A model generated the notes under the pieces. The model searched no databases and was not told the origin of the DNA. It saw only the letters and a list, made by a program, of their open reading frames with translations. The position numbers and the translations under genes were made by a program. 64,000 nt of DNA from JBDRNO01 sp043811005 (lineage in GTDB: Bacteria; Bacteroidota; Bacteroidia; NORP154), in the NCBI GenBank assembly GCA_043811005.1, contig JBDRNO010000212.1:1-64000 (forward strand). Direction: 5' to 3'. How positions within the stretch are numbered: position 1 is the first letter of the stretch; each line of letters opens with the position of its first letter. Below are positions 35,582-44,484 of this stretch, piece by piece.

Positions 35582-37000
35582 ATGGCGGAAAATTCCGACA
35601 CATATAAATTAAATCTATTGAAGCTTATCATTACTCTTCTGGTCTTTGTATTGTTCTGCCCGGGAATTTTTATACGTACAGCTTATGCCCAGGAACCATT
35701 GTTAAAAAAAGAGATGAGCATTTCGGCTTTAAATGAAAAACTGGTGGATGTTCTGGATAAAATCCAGAAGGCAGCCCTGATTCAATTCTCATATAACAGC
35801 AAACTCATACCTAAAGATGTCACCGTTTCTGTCGAGGCAAAGAATGAGAGTATTGAGGCAATTTTAGATGAATTATTCCGTGATTATAACCTTGAATACC
35901 GGGAACTGAATGACCAGATCATCATCTCCAGGAAAAAGGGCGTCTCTTCAATCTTTAAAAAGAAATCTGAAGTTGATAAAAAGGATGTGTCAACCAGCAC
36001 CGGCTCAACCGGTATAAAAAAAGAAGCTGAACCTATAGAATCTGAACATGCTAAAAAGTTAATTCCGGATTCCGATACCGTAATAACTTTACAACAAGAT
36101 ACCATTGTTGAGGATAAATATGATACTGCAACTGTTTTTCTATACGATACCATTGTAAATTATGACACTATACAGCCCCCTGAAGCGCCAGGTGATACGG
36201 CTATGGAAACATTCAATTGGTTTGCAGGTATATCCGGTTCCCCTATTTTCCCCTTAATGAATAGTATCAGCGCTACTTCTGCAGGATTTGGAGAATATGC
36301 TGCATTAATAAAAGACGCGGAGACACCGCTGTTAAGCTATACATTTGGGGCAGACCTGGGATTTTATTTCAAAAAATTGACTTTGCAAACAGGATGTGCA
36401 TATACGTTATTCAGAGAAAAAGCAGATTATAACATATCAACATTTGACGTGGATACAACATTTACCTGGGATATAACTACCCAGTCCTATTGGATCACGG
36501 ATACTATAACAAGCTATTACGAAATATACGGAGCCGACACCAACTGGATATATATCACCGATTCATCACAGTTTACAACTGTGGATTCTGTTGAAATATC
36601 GAATTACGATACAACCGTTATTAATAATGATTATAATGGCATTAATACTATTTCTTATATAGAAATACCGTTTGTGATAGGGTATAATTTTATTTTAAAA
36701 AAGAAATTTAGCTGCAATGTAAATGGTGGTATTATAACGGGTATATTGATAAATACTAAAGGAAAGATCCTGGCGCCTGATGGTAACGGATTTAATGATA
36801 TAGACAATAAAAATCATATAAAAACCAGCTTTTCATTGCTTTTGGGATTAGGATTAAATTACAAGCTGAATAATTATTTAAGCATTATCTTAAATGCTTA
36901 TTACAGGCAAAATTTGAGCTCGGTTTACGTTAATAATTATCCCGTTTCCAAAAAGTGCTATTCTGCAGGACTTAAGGCAGGGATAAGATACAGATTTTAG
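35582..37000 (+). CDS. STN-domain outer-membrane barrel protein
   Basis: This is a 472-residue protein. After a signal peptide (ending RTAYAQ) comes an STN (secretin/TonB short N-terminal) domain, about residues 45-120: MSISALNEKLVDVLDKIQK, FSYNSKLIPKDV, LDELFRDYNLEYR and IIISRK. A Thr/Asp-rich linker follows, then a barrel-like region ending in GLKAGIRYRF. There is no TonB-receptor plug and no SusC-size barrel. STN domains in receptors speak to FecR; here the domain is carried by a small barrel directly after a FecR gene. The ATG at 35582 lies inside a palindrome; a TTG at 35618 (MKLIITLLVFVLF) is a plausible alternative start. Confidence 0.8.
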   Translation: MAENSDTYKLNLLKLIITLLVFVLFCPGIFIRTAYAQEPLLKKEMSISALNEKLVDVLDKIQKAALIQFSYNSKLIPKDVTVSVEAKNESIEAILDELFRDYNLEYRELNDQIIISRKKGVSSIFKKKSEVDKKDVSTSTGSTGIKKEAEPIESEHAKKLIPDSDTVITLQQDTIVEDKYDTATVFLYDTIVNYDTIQPPEAPGDTAMETFNWFAGISGSPIFPLMNSISATSAGFGEYAALIKDAETPLLSYTFGADLGFYFKKLTLQTGCAYTLFREKADYNISTFDVDTTFTWDITTQSYWITDTITSYYEIYGADTNWIYITDSSQFTTVDSVEISNYDTTVINNDYNGINTISYIEIPFVIGYNFILKKKFSCNVNGGIITGILINTKGKILAPDGNGFNDIDNKNHIKTSFSLLLGLGLNYKLNNYLSIILNAYYRQNLSSVYVNNYPVSKKCYSAGLKAGIRYRF

Positions 37001-37005
37001 GGACT

Positions 37006-37032
37006 TAGAGACGAGACCCGGTCTCGTCTCTA
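37006..37032. terminator. Perfect 12-bp hairpin after the STN gene
   Basis: TAGAGACGAGAC and GTCTCGTCTCTA flank a 3-base loop just after the stop. There is no T run, so it may be a repeat that also affects transcript ends. Immediately after it (37070-37145) is a second inverted pair of GATATTGGATGTTGG-like and CCAATATCTAATATC-like text. Confidence 0.55.
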
Positions 37033-37190
37033 CATTCCTTATGGTTGTAAAAACGACAACATGTTTAAATAAATGTAAGATGTTAGATATTGGATGTTGG
37101 ATAAAAAACATTTAATATCCAATATCTAATATCAAAAATCTAATTAAATATTTTCCGCAGAAAGCAATTTAAATTTACCAAATATCTATA

Positions 37191-38432
37191 TTGATAAAAA
37201 AAATATACATAACGCAATTCCTGATTCCATTAATCATCATCGGGAGCCAATTAAGATCAATATCTCAAACGACAATTACTCTGCAACCCGGTTCAGCGGA
37301 AGGTAAAGATGCAGTGGTTTTTTCACTTCCAAATAGTGTCAATACAAACTATGGTGATCGTATTTATATTTTTGCCTGGAGTTGGGGCTTCAGCAATATA
37401 CATGGCGATTACAGGTCATATTTAGACTTCGATCTGTCATCTTTACCTGCTTCATCCTTCATTATCAATGCAACGTTAACGTTAACCAGCGATTCCGTGA
37501 GATCTTTACCGTACGGACATTCGACATTAAGCGGTTCTAATGCTGCATCTCTTCGCAGGGTAATATCATCCTGGGATGAGAATACAATAACATGGAATAA
37601 CCAGCCGGCTTCAACTGCTGCAAACCAGGTAATATTACCACAGAGCAGTTATATAGACCAGGATTATGATGTTGATGTAACAGCACTTGTTCAGGATATG
37701 GCAGATAATCCTGTCAACAGCTATGGTTTTATGCTTCAGCTTGTTACGGAGCAGGGATACAGGTCATTGATCTTTGCCTCAAGTGATAATGATGATCCCG
37801 CGCGTCACCCGAAACTTACCATCACATATAATCCTGATACCATCCATACCTTGTCAGGAGAAATATATGCCGGAAGCAGCTTGTTGACGGATGGAATGGT
37901 TTACCTTTATGATACCAGCGGGGATAGCGCTGACACACCGTTCGATTCCATTGCAGTTGACAGCGGAGTATATACTTTTACTAATGTTTACACCGGGGAT
38001 TATATTATCTATGCAGTTCCCGGTGATAATGATACGGCAGTGTATTATCCGGCATATTACGTAAATGCCATTTATTGGAATGATGCTTATGCTATCCCCG
38101 TTCATGCAGATGTTGGCAATGTAATAATTGACCTGGTTCCCAAAGGTATAAACAGCATATACAATGCCGGGCAGGAGAATGATCCCCTGCTTGTTTATCC
38201 CAACCCGTTTTATGATGTGGTAAATCTTATTATTGATGAGGACAGCGAGGAAGTAATTGATATACGACTATATGATGTTCTCGGACAGCTTGTCTGCATA
38301 TCTTCAGGGCATAAGGCGGGAGATAAAATATCGTTTGGAAATAATCTCTATCCCGGAATTTTTGTTGTAGAGGTAAAACAAGGGGGATTAATTTATAAAA
38401 AAAGAATTATAAAAAATTCAGATTCTCACTAG
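37191..38432 (+). CDS. DNRLRE-domain secreted protein with type A T9SS signal
   Basis: This is a 413-residue protein. It starts with TTG at 37191 and has a signal peptide (ending LRSISQ). Residues about 25-215 form a DNRLRE domain (YRSYLDFDLSSLPASSFIIN, WDENTITWNNQPAS, YDVDVTALVQDM, HPKLTITY), a beta-sandwich found in secreted and stalk-like surface proteins. A carboxypeptidase-regulatory-like domain (TLSGEIYAGSSLLTDGMVY) and a type A signal (LLVYPNPFYDVVNLII, IRLYDVLGQLV) follow. This signal is clearly different from the shared cassette in the four neighbours. Substrate or partner is unknown. It follows the ECF/FecR/STN trio and may be its target. Confidence 0.85.
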   Translation: MIKKIYITQFLIPLIIIGSQLRSISQTTITLQPGSAEGKDAVVFSLPNSVNTNYGDRIYIFAWSWGFSNIHGDYRSYLDFDLSSLPASSFIINATLTLTSDSVRSLPYGHSTLSGSNAASLRRVISSWDENTITWNNQPASTAANQVILPQSSYIDQDYDVDVTALVQDMADNPVNSYGFMLQLVTEQGYRSLIFASSDNDDPARHPKLTITYNPDTIHTLSGEIYAGSSLLTDGMVYLYDTSGDSADTPFDSIAVDSGVYTFTNVYTGDYIIYAVPGDNDTAVYYPAYYVNAIYWNDAYAIPVHADVGNVIIDLVPKGINSIYNAGQENDPLLVYPNPFYDVVNLIIDEDSEEVIDIRLYDVLGQLVCISSGHKAGDKISFGNNLYPGIFVVEVKQGGLIYKKRIIKNSDSH

Positions 38433-38507
38433 GGTAAATCCAATCTAAATTGTATTGGTATTAAAGGCAATTACTTAAATTAATAAATAATTTAAAAATT
38501 TATCATT

Positions 38508-41500
38508 ATGAAAACAAAACAAATATTTCTTGTATGGCTGTCATTGGTTATAGGCAATATTGCAACAGCCCAACCACCCATAGCAGATTTCACAGCTGAT
38601 ACCACTTATGGATGTGATTCCATGATGCTTTGTGTGAACTTTACCGATTTAAGTCTGAACAGCCCTACGTCCTGGTTTTGGGATTTTGGAAATGGAAATA
38701 CTTCTTCTTCGCAAAATCCTTCCCAGTGTTATTGGAGTGCAGGCGCTTATAGTGTGACTCTTATAGTTTCTAATGCCTTTGGTTCCGACACCCTAACCAA
38801 ACTTAACTATATAATTTTATCATTAGCGCTTACTGTTAACACTACAAATGCAACTTGTGGTAATTGTGATGGTGACGCTACTGTATCTGTATCCGGTGGA
38901 ACCCCGCCTTATACCTATTCGTGGAGTAATGGTAGCACTATGCAGGCGACAACCGCTTTATGTGCGGGAACTTATAATGTAATAGTTTCGGATAATAGCG
39001 GATGCCAGGGACAAGCTACCGGCACAGTTACCCAAAATGGCTTTACGGCAAATATGGATAACATTACAAATGAAAATTGCATAGGATGCTGTGACGGCTC
39101 GTTATCAGTTAATCCTAACGGGGGTGTCACTCCTTATACTTATTTATGGGATGATTCACTTTCCCAAACATCACAAACAGCAACTGGGTTGTGCTTTGGA
39201 TATTATTGCATAACCGTGACCGATGCTAACGGATGTGTTGCAATTGACTGTAATAATATTAGTTCTGATACATCAGGATGTTTATCAGTAACAACTACTT
39301 TTAATAATGCAACATGTGGTAATTGTGACGGAGAGGTCACCATTGTTGTAAGTGGCGGCACCCCACCATATACTTATCAATGGAACGATCCACAGTTGCA
39401 AACTACACAAACCGCTACCGGCTTATGTGCCGGCAGTTACCAGGTAAGCATATCAGATTCCGGCTCCTGCTCATCAACGGTTAATGTTGTAATACACGGA
39501 ACTTTGAACCTGACCTTCAATACTATAAATGATTGTTCGGGCATGTGTGATGGTAGTGCAACTGTCATACCTTCCGGAGGCACGGCACCATATACTTATT
39601 ATTGGAATAGTCCTGATACAGGATTTACACAAACTATCACCGGTCTTTGTGCCGGAATTTATTATGGTGTTATAGTTTATGATGCCGTCAGTTGCACGGG
39701 GGGTGGTGATGTATTTATTGATACTATTAATTGCGGTCCAAATATAGTATCCGGCACAGTATTTAATGACCTGGATACCAATTGCCTGATAGATAGCTCC
39801 GATAATGGTTTGCCGGGCTGGGTGGTCAGAGCTGACCCCGGGCCGGTATATGCCCTTACCAATAGCTCAGGGATTTATAAGCTTTACCTGGATAGTGGAA
39901 ATTATACTATTTCTTTGGTAGATAATGATCCGTTCAGGGAACAGATATGCCCTTTTTCTCCTGCAACATATTCTGTCAGCTTAGGTGCCGGCCCCGATAC
40001 TGTCTATAATTACAATTTTGGTTTACAAACCATTGTATTTTGCCCCGATCTAAGTGTTGATATTTCAACAGGGTCGGTCAGACCTTGTTTTAATACATAT
40101 TATACGGTCAGTTACTGCAATGACGGAACACTACCGGCTACCAATGCTACGATTGAGATAGAGCTGGATAGTAATATATCTTATACTTCAGGTCCCGGAA
40201 ATCTTATTTCTCAAATTGGAAATGTTCTAACATTTGATATTGGCACGGTAGATCCTGAACAGTGCGGTTCATTTTATCTTTATGTATATGTAACTTGTGA
40301 TATGTCACTTTTAGGAAGCACCATGTGTGTTGAAGCACACATTTATCCTGACAGCTCATGTTTCCCTCCTGATCCTGCCTGGGACCATTCCAGTGTATCT
40401 GTTGTGGGTAAATGTGCAGGTGACAGTATGGCTTGCTTTACTATTTACAACACAGGCGATCTAGGAACAGGTGATATGCAGGGCGCTGCCGAATACCGGG
40501 TTTATGAAAATAATATACTTGTTTACACAGGAACATTCCAGCTTAACGGTAGCGATAGTACGGTTATTTGCTGGCCTGCAAACAGCAATACCATCCGCCT
40601 TGAAGCCGACCAGCGCCCCGGGCATCCAGGAAACAGCCACCCACAGGATAATGTTGAACTATGCGGTGTTCCAGCTTTCATTACCGGGCAAATAACCGTT
40701 GTTCCAGAAGATGATGAAGATAACTTTATTGAGATTGACTGCCAGGTGGCTGTTGGTTCTTATGACCCTAACGATAAACAGGTAAAGCCCGAGGGTTTGA
40801 CCGATCAGTACCGTTACATTGATTCAACAGATGTTATGGAATACCTTATCCGTTTCCAAAACACCGGAACTTATTATGCCATTAAAGTAGTGATAAAAGA
40901 TACATTATCGGATTACTTAGATATTACTACAATTGAGGCAGGAACAAGCAGTCATCCTTACACCCTGGATATTTTCGAAAGCAATATCTTACAATGGACA
41001 TTTGACAGCATCATGCTGCCTGACAGCAATTTGAACGAGCCGGAGAGCCATGGATTCGTAAAATTCAAGATACACCAGGTAGCAGGAAATACCAAAGGAA
41101 CCGTAATAGAGAACAAAGCCGGTATTGTATTTGACTTTAACGAACCCGTGATCACTAACACAGTATTCAACACCATTGGCAACATTGATTCGGTCACATG
41201 TTATATTGAAGCCGGCTTTACATACCAGGGCGCTGATCAAACTGTCAACTTTACAAGCGCTTCTTCAAATGCTGATTCATATTTCTGGGATTTTGGTGAT
41301 GGCAATACGAGCACAGAGCAAAATCCTTTTAACACCTATCCTGATACCGGTACATATACAGTAACTTTAACAGTTAACAACTATTGCGGAAGTAATACAT
41401 ACAGCCAGACAGTAACCATGCAATCCACGGGTATTTATCAATCCTGTTACAATGGTTACCAAATAACCGTTTACCCCAATCCGTTCAATTCAACAACAAC

Positions 41501-41702
41501 GTTTGAGGTTTTTGGAACCGCTAAACCCGGACCTCTAACATTTGAACTGCACAACATCCTTGGTGAACGTGTAAATGTAATGAAAGGCATTTCCGGCAAT
41601 AAGTTTATTGTTAGCAGGGAAGGGCTGACTGATGGTATTTATTTCTACAAGATAAGTTCGTTGGATGGATTGTTTACTGCAGGGAAGCTGGTGATTAACT
41701 AG
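38508..41702 (+). CDS. PKD/SprB-repeat surface protein with type A T9SS signal
   Basis: This is a 1,064-residue secreted protein. A signal peptide (ending NIATAQ) is followed by one PKD domain (SWFWDFGNGNTSSSQNP) and about four SprB repeats (TCGNCDGDATV, GGTPPYTYSW, and so on, residues about 108-405). Next are a CnaB-like domain (SGTVFNDLDTNC), the DUF11/DUF7619-like region (SYDPNDKQVKPEG, FQNTGTYYAIKV), a second PKD domain (YFWDFGDGNTSTEQNP) and the shared type A cassette. From residue about 410 on it parallels the gene at 26490, with the last part almost identical at DNA level. Probably a T9SS adhesin. Confidence 0.9.
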   Translation: MKTKQIFLVWLSLVIGNIATAQPPIADFTADTTYGCDSMMLCVNFTDLSLNSPTSWFWDFGNGNTSSSQNPSQCYWSAGAYSVTLIVSNAFGSDTLTKLNYIILSLALTVNTTNATCGNCDGDATVSVSGGTPPYTYSWSNGSTMQATTALCAGTYNVIVSDNSGCQGQATGTVTQNGFTANMDNITNENCIGCCDGSLSVNPNGGVTPYTYLWDDSLSQTSQTATGLCFGYYCITVTDANGCVAIDCNNISSDTSGCLSVTTTFNNATCGNCDGEVTIVVSGGTPPYTYQWNDPQLQTTQTATGLCAGSYQVSISDSGSCSSTVNVVIHGTLNLTFNTINDCSGMCDGSATVIPSGGTAPYTYYWNSPDTGFTQTITGLCAGIYYGVIVYDAVSCTGGGDVFIDTINCGPNIVSGTVFNDLDTNCLIDSSDNGLPGWVVRADPGPVYALTNSSGIYKLYLDSGNYTISLVDNDPFREQICPFSPATYSVSLGAGPDTVYNYNFGLQTIVFCPDLSVDISTGSVRPCFNTYYTVSYCNDGTLPATNATIEIELDSNISYTSGPGNLISQIGNVLTFDIGTVDPEQCGSFYLYVYVTCDMSLLGSTMCVEAHIYPDSSCFPPDPAWDHSSVSVVGKCAGDSMACFTIYNTGDLGTGDMQGAAEYRVYENNILVYTGTFQLNGSDSTVICWPANSNTIRLEADQRPGHPGNSHPQDNVELCGVPAFITGQITVVPEDDEDNFIEIDCQVAVGSYDPNDKQVKPEGLTDQYRYIDSTDVMEYLIRFQNTGTYYAIKVVIKDTLSDYLDITTIEAGTSSHPYTLDIFESNILQWTFDSIMLPDSNLNEPESHGFVKFKIHQVAGNTKGTVIENKAGIVFDFNEPVITNTVFNTIGNIDSVTCYIEAGFTYQGADQTVNFTSASSNADSYFWDFGDGNTSTEQNPFNTYPDTGTYTVTLTVNNYCGSNTYSQTVTMQSTGIYQSCYNGYQITVYPNPFNSTTTFEVFGTAKPGPLTFELHNILGERVNVMKGISGNKFIVSREGLTDGIYFYKISSLDGLFTAGKLVIN

Positions 41703-41707
41703 TTGAT

Positions 41708-41809
41708 CCAGACCCTCAGGGTTTCGGAAACCCTGAGGGTCTGGCTGGCATCATATTATATCAGATAAAAGACAAGACCCGCAAGGTTTGGGAAACCTTG
41801 CGGGTTTTT
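41708..41809 (+). terminator. Two strong hairpins after the 1,064-residue surface-protein gene
   Basis: The hairpin 41708-41744 pairs CCAGACCCTCAGGGTTT with AAACCCTGAGGGTCTGG. The hairpin 41777-41805 pairs ACCCGCAAGGTTT with AAACCTTGCGGGT and is followed by a T run, making a classical terminator. The same motifs occur after neighbouring sorting-signal genes. Confidence 0.8.
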
Positions 41810-41919
41810 GCAAAATATCATTATTTTGTTGAATAAATACATCAAAGTCAAATTATATATTTGATTTCCAAACATTTTTTATAATTTCACGTATAAATTC
41901 ATAAAATAAAAAGATTCTT

Positions 41920-43497
41920 ATGCAAGAAGATTTGCAAGGATTTAGAAATTCATTTCCCTTTCTAACCCGTTGGACGTATATCCTGCGGATTTTATTTCTA
42001 TTCATTTTACTTCCTTGTCAAATTCTATCTCAAACCATTATTCCCGCCAATTATATTGCCACATTGCTCTTTGATGGAGAAGATACTTTTGATGATGGAG
42101 AGAAAAGCTTTCCCCAGCCATTTATATTCAATACCACCCAGGATGCTAATAATGACAGTGCGATAGATGTGGAAGATAACCTGGAGAACTTCATTACTTT
42201 TTCCATTGGCGACAGTTTGTACGGTACAGGAAGGACCGGCTTGAGCAACAGGGGTCCCAACGACCAGCAACCTGCCGTATATTTTCATATTGTTAAAACA
42301 CAGGATTATGATGTTTATGAATACTGGCTTTATTATGCGGATAATGACTGGTTGAATGACCATGAGCACGATTGGGAAAAATACTTTGTCTACGTAAAGG
42401 ATGCAGTACCTGTGTACATAAAGATAAGCAATCATGCCTTCTTTAATACTTATGGATGGTGTGAGCTGTTAAAAGATGACTGGCATCCTCAAATAGGCGT
42501 TGATGGCGGTTCACATGCCATGAAAACCGGTGACGAAGATGGTGTCAGAATACGTTATGATGGCGAAATATCAACAAATAACGGTTCATTGGATGCAGGA
42601 GATAATGATACCATACCATGGATCATCTTTTCAAATGATACTAATGTTCTGGATGCTGTTCCATACCAGCAAAGCCCTGATACTTTTTATTATGGGGATC
42701 CCGAATATTTTACCAACAGCAACGAATACGGTGATGCAAGAGACGCACCCTGGCTAAGGGATGAATGGGATAACCCGCCATCAGTTCCTGCGGTGAACTT
42801 AGGAATAGATACAAGTATATGCCTGGGAAATAGTATTATACTTGATGCCAGCTCTGGTTTTGACTCATATTTTTGGTCCGACAGCTCAACCTCTCAAACA
42901 ATAACAGTTAATACAACCGGAACGTACTTTGTAAGTGTAACCGATGGTTCATGCTCTATTAGTGATACTATAGAAGTGATCGTAACCACAATGCCACAAG
43001 CCGGCTTTAATTATAATATAACCGGACTATCAGCAACCTTTTCTGATTCATCAATAAGTGCTTATAGTTATTCCTGGGATTTTGGAGATGACTCATCAAG
43101 CACCCAGCAAAACCCAACACACACCTATGGCAGTACGGGAACCTATACGGTTTGTTTGACAGTAAGTAACGCATGCGGATTGGATACGGCTTGTGAGTTA
43201 TTAGTGGTGAGTGGTGAGTTGTCAATATTTGATTCGATTGCAATAAACAATATTCAATTAAAAGTTCATCCAAATCCTTTTAATTCAACAACAACGTTTG
43301 AGATTTTAAGAACCGGCAATCCCGGACCTCTAACATTTGAACTGCATAACATCCTTGGTGAACGTGTAAATGTAATGAAAGGCATTTCCAGCAATAAATT
43401 TATTGTTAGCAGAGAAGGGCTGACTGACGGCATTTATTTCTACAAGATAAGTTCGGTGGACGGATTGATTACTGCCGGGAAGCTGGTGATTAACTGA
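41920..43497 (+). CDS. NPP1/Vps62-like domain plus PKD, type A T9SS signal
   Basis: This is a 525-residue secreted protein (signal or anchor ending QILSQT). Residues about 35-270 do not match the neighbours. They contain YWLYYADNDWLNDHEHDWEK and later HPQIGVDGGSHAMK. The HEHDWE and GGSHA pair resembles NPP1/necrosis-inducing (GHRHDWE) and Vps62-like (DHEGDWE) folds. This is motif-level evidence only. After it come an Ig-like segment (LGIDTSICLGNSIILDASSG), one PKD domain (YSWDFGDDSSSTQQNP) and the shared type A cassette. The domain may act on membranes or glycans, or simply bind them. It is followed by a SprF-family gene 58 bp on. Confidence 0.8.
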   Translation: MQEDLQGFRNSFPFLTRWTYILRILFLFILLPCQILSQTIIPANYIATLLFDGEDTFDDGEKSFPQPFIFNTTQDANNDSAIDVEDNLENFITFSIGDSLYGTGRTGLSNRGPNDQQPAVYFHIVKTQDYDVYEYWLYYADNDWLNDHEHDWEKYFVYVKDAVPVYIKISNHAFFNTYGWCELLKDDWHPQIGVDGGSHAMKTGDEDGVRIRYDGEISTNNGSLDAGDNDTIPWIIFSNDTNVLDAVPYQQSPDTFYYGDPEYFTNSNEYGDARDAPWLRDEWDNPPSVPAVNLGIDTSICLGNSIILDASSGFDSYFWSDSSTSQTITVNTTGTYFVSVTDGSCSISDTIEVIVTTMPQAGFNYNITGLSATFSDSSISAYSYSWDFGDDSSSTQQNPTHTYGSTGTYTVCLTVSNACGLDTACELLVVSGELSIFDSIAINNIQLKVHPNPFNSTTTFEILRTGNPGPLTFELHNILGERVNVMKGISSNKFIVSREGLTDGIYFYKISSVDGLITAGKLVIN

Positions 43498-43499
43498 CC

Positions 43500-43534
43500 A
43501 AACCCTGTCAGGGTTGCGAACCCTGACAGGGTTT
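43500..43534 (+). terminator. Hairpin after the NPP1-like gene
   Basis: AAACCCTGTCAGGGTT, GCG and AACCCTGACAGGGTTT form a 16-bp perfect stem-loop. It lies between the surface-protein gene and the SprF-family gene, only 20 bp before the latter's start, so it may tune the ratio of the two rather than end transcription. Confidence 0.7.
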
Positions 43535-43555
43535 ATATTAAATTAGAAGGACAAA

Positions 43556-44476
43556 ATGAATATTTTCAAAATAACACTATTTCTATCCTTAATTTATCCA
43601 CTTACTATTTTCTCCCAAGACCCTGAATTCACTCAATTCTATTCTGCTCCACTTTACCTGAATCCCTCATTTGCCGGCTCTGCCGGGTGTTCAAGGGTTG
43701 CCCTGAACTACCGCAATGAATGGCCTGCTATTTCCGGGACCTTTGTAACATTTCACCTTTCGTATGACCAGTATGTTCATCCTCTCAGGGGAGGTATTGG
43801 CTATGATTCCTGGTATGATTTTGCCGGTGAAGGGACTTATAGCACTTATTATAATGGATTAATTTATTCTCCTAAATTTCAACTTAAAAACAAAATTTCA
43901 ATCGCTCCTGCAATTAAATTCGGCAATATTTACAAAAAAATATATTGGAATAGTTTTTCTAATCCCAACTATCCCGAGGAAAGCACAAATTCGCAACTTG
44001 ATATATCAGCAGGGGTTTTGGTTCATACAGTGAAATTATATGTGGGATTTGCTGTTGATCATATCAACCAGCCGAAGGAAGGATTTATTGTTGTTGATAA
44101 TGCAAAATTGCCGGCAATACTTACATTCCATTCAGGATATGTATATCAGAGAAATGAAGATTCGTACTTTTCATTTTCACCTAATATCATATACAAAAAA
44201 CAACAGGATTTTCAGCAAATAAATATTGGACTTTTCATAAATAGAGGAAAAATAACAGTAGGGGTTTGGTACAAGCAAGCGCAGAAAAATTCAGATACCT
44301 TTATTGTTGCGGTTGGGTTTCAGCATAGATGGATCCGATTCGGATACGGCTATGACATAACACTTTCCAAACTATCCAATGCCAGTGCCGGTTCACATGA
44401 GGTTTCACTGAGGTTTTTATTCAATTGTAAGAACAAGGAAGATAAGATCATACAATTAACAAATATTGCTTTTTAA
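43556..44476 (+). CDS. PorP/SprF-family outer-membrane protein
   Basis: This 306-residue protein has a signal peptide ending TIFSQ and the family opening DPEFTQFYSAPLYLNPSFAG. It ends with the barrel strands IRFGYGYDITLSKLSNASAG and SHEVSLRFLF. Members help T9SS cargo, especially type B, cross or attach to the outer membrane. Its position after a type A protein is less usual. It is one of three paralogues in the window; this one and that at 62238 are closer to each other than to the core porP. It is convergent with the SDR gene, 8 bp apart. Confidence 0.92.
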   Translation: MNIFKITLFLSLIYPLTIFSQDPEFTQFYSAPLYLNPSFAGSAGCSRVALNYRNEWPAISGTFVTFHLSYDQYVHPLRGGIGYDSWYDFAGEGTYSTYYNGLIYSPKFQLKNKISIAPAIKFGNIYKKIYWNSFSNPNYPEESTNSQLDISAGVLVHTVKLYVGFAVDHINQPKEGFIVVDNAKLPAILTFHSGYVYQRNEDSYFSFSPNIIYKKQQDFQQINIGLFINRGKITVGVWYKQAQKNSDTFIVAVGFQHRWIRFGYGYDITLSKLSNASAGSHEVSLRFLFNCKNKEDKIIQLTNIAF

Positions 44477-44484
44477 TACTGAAG

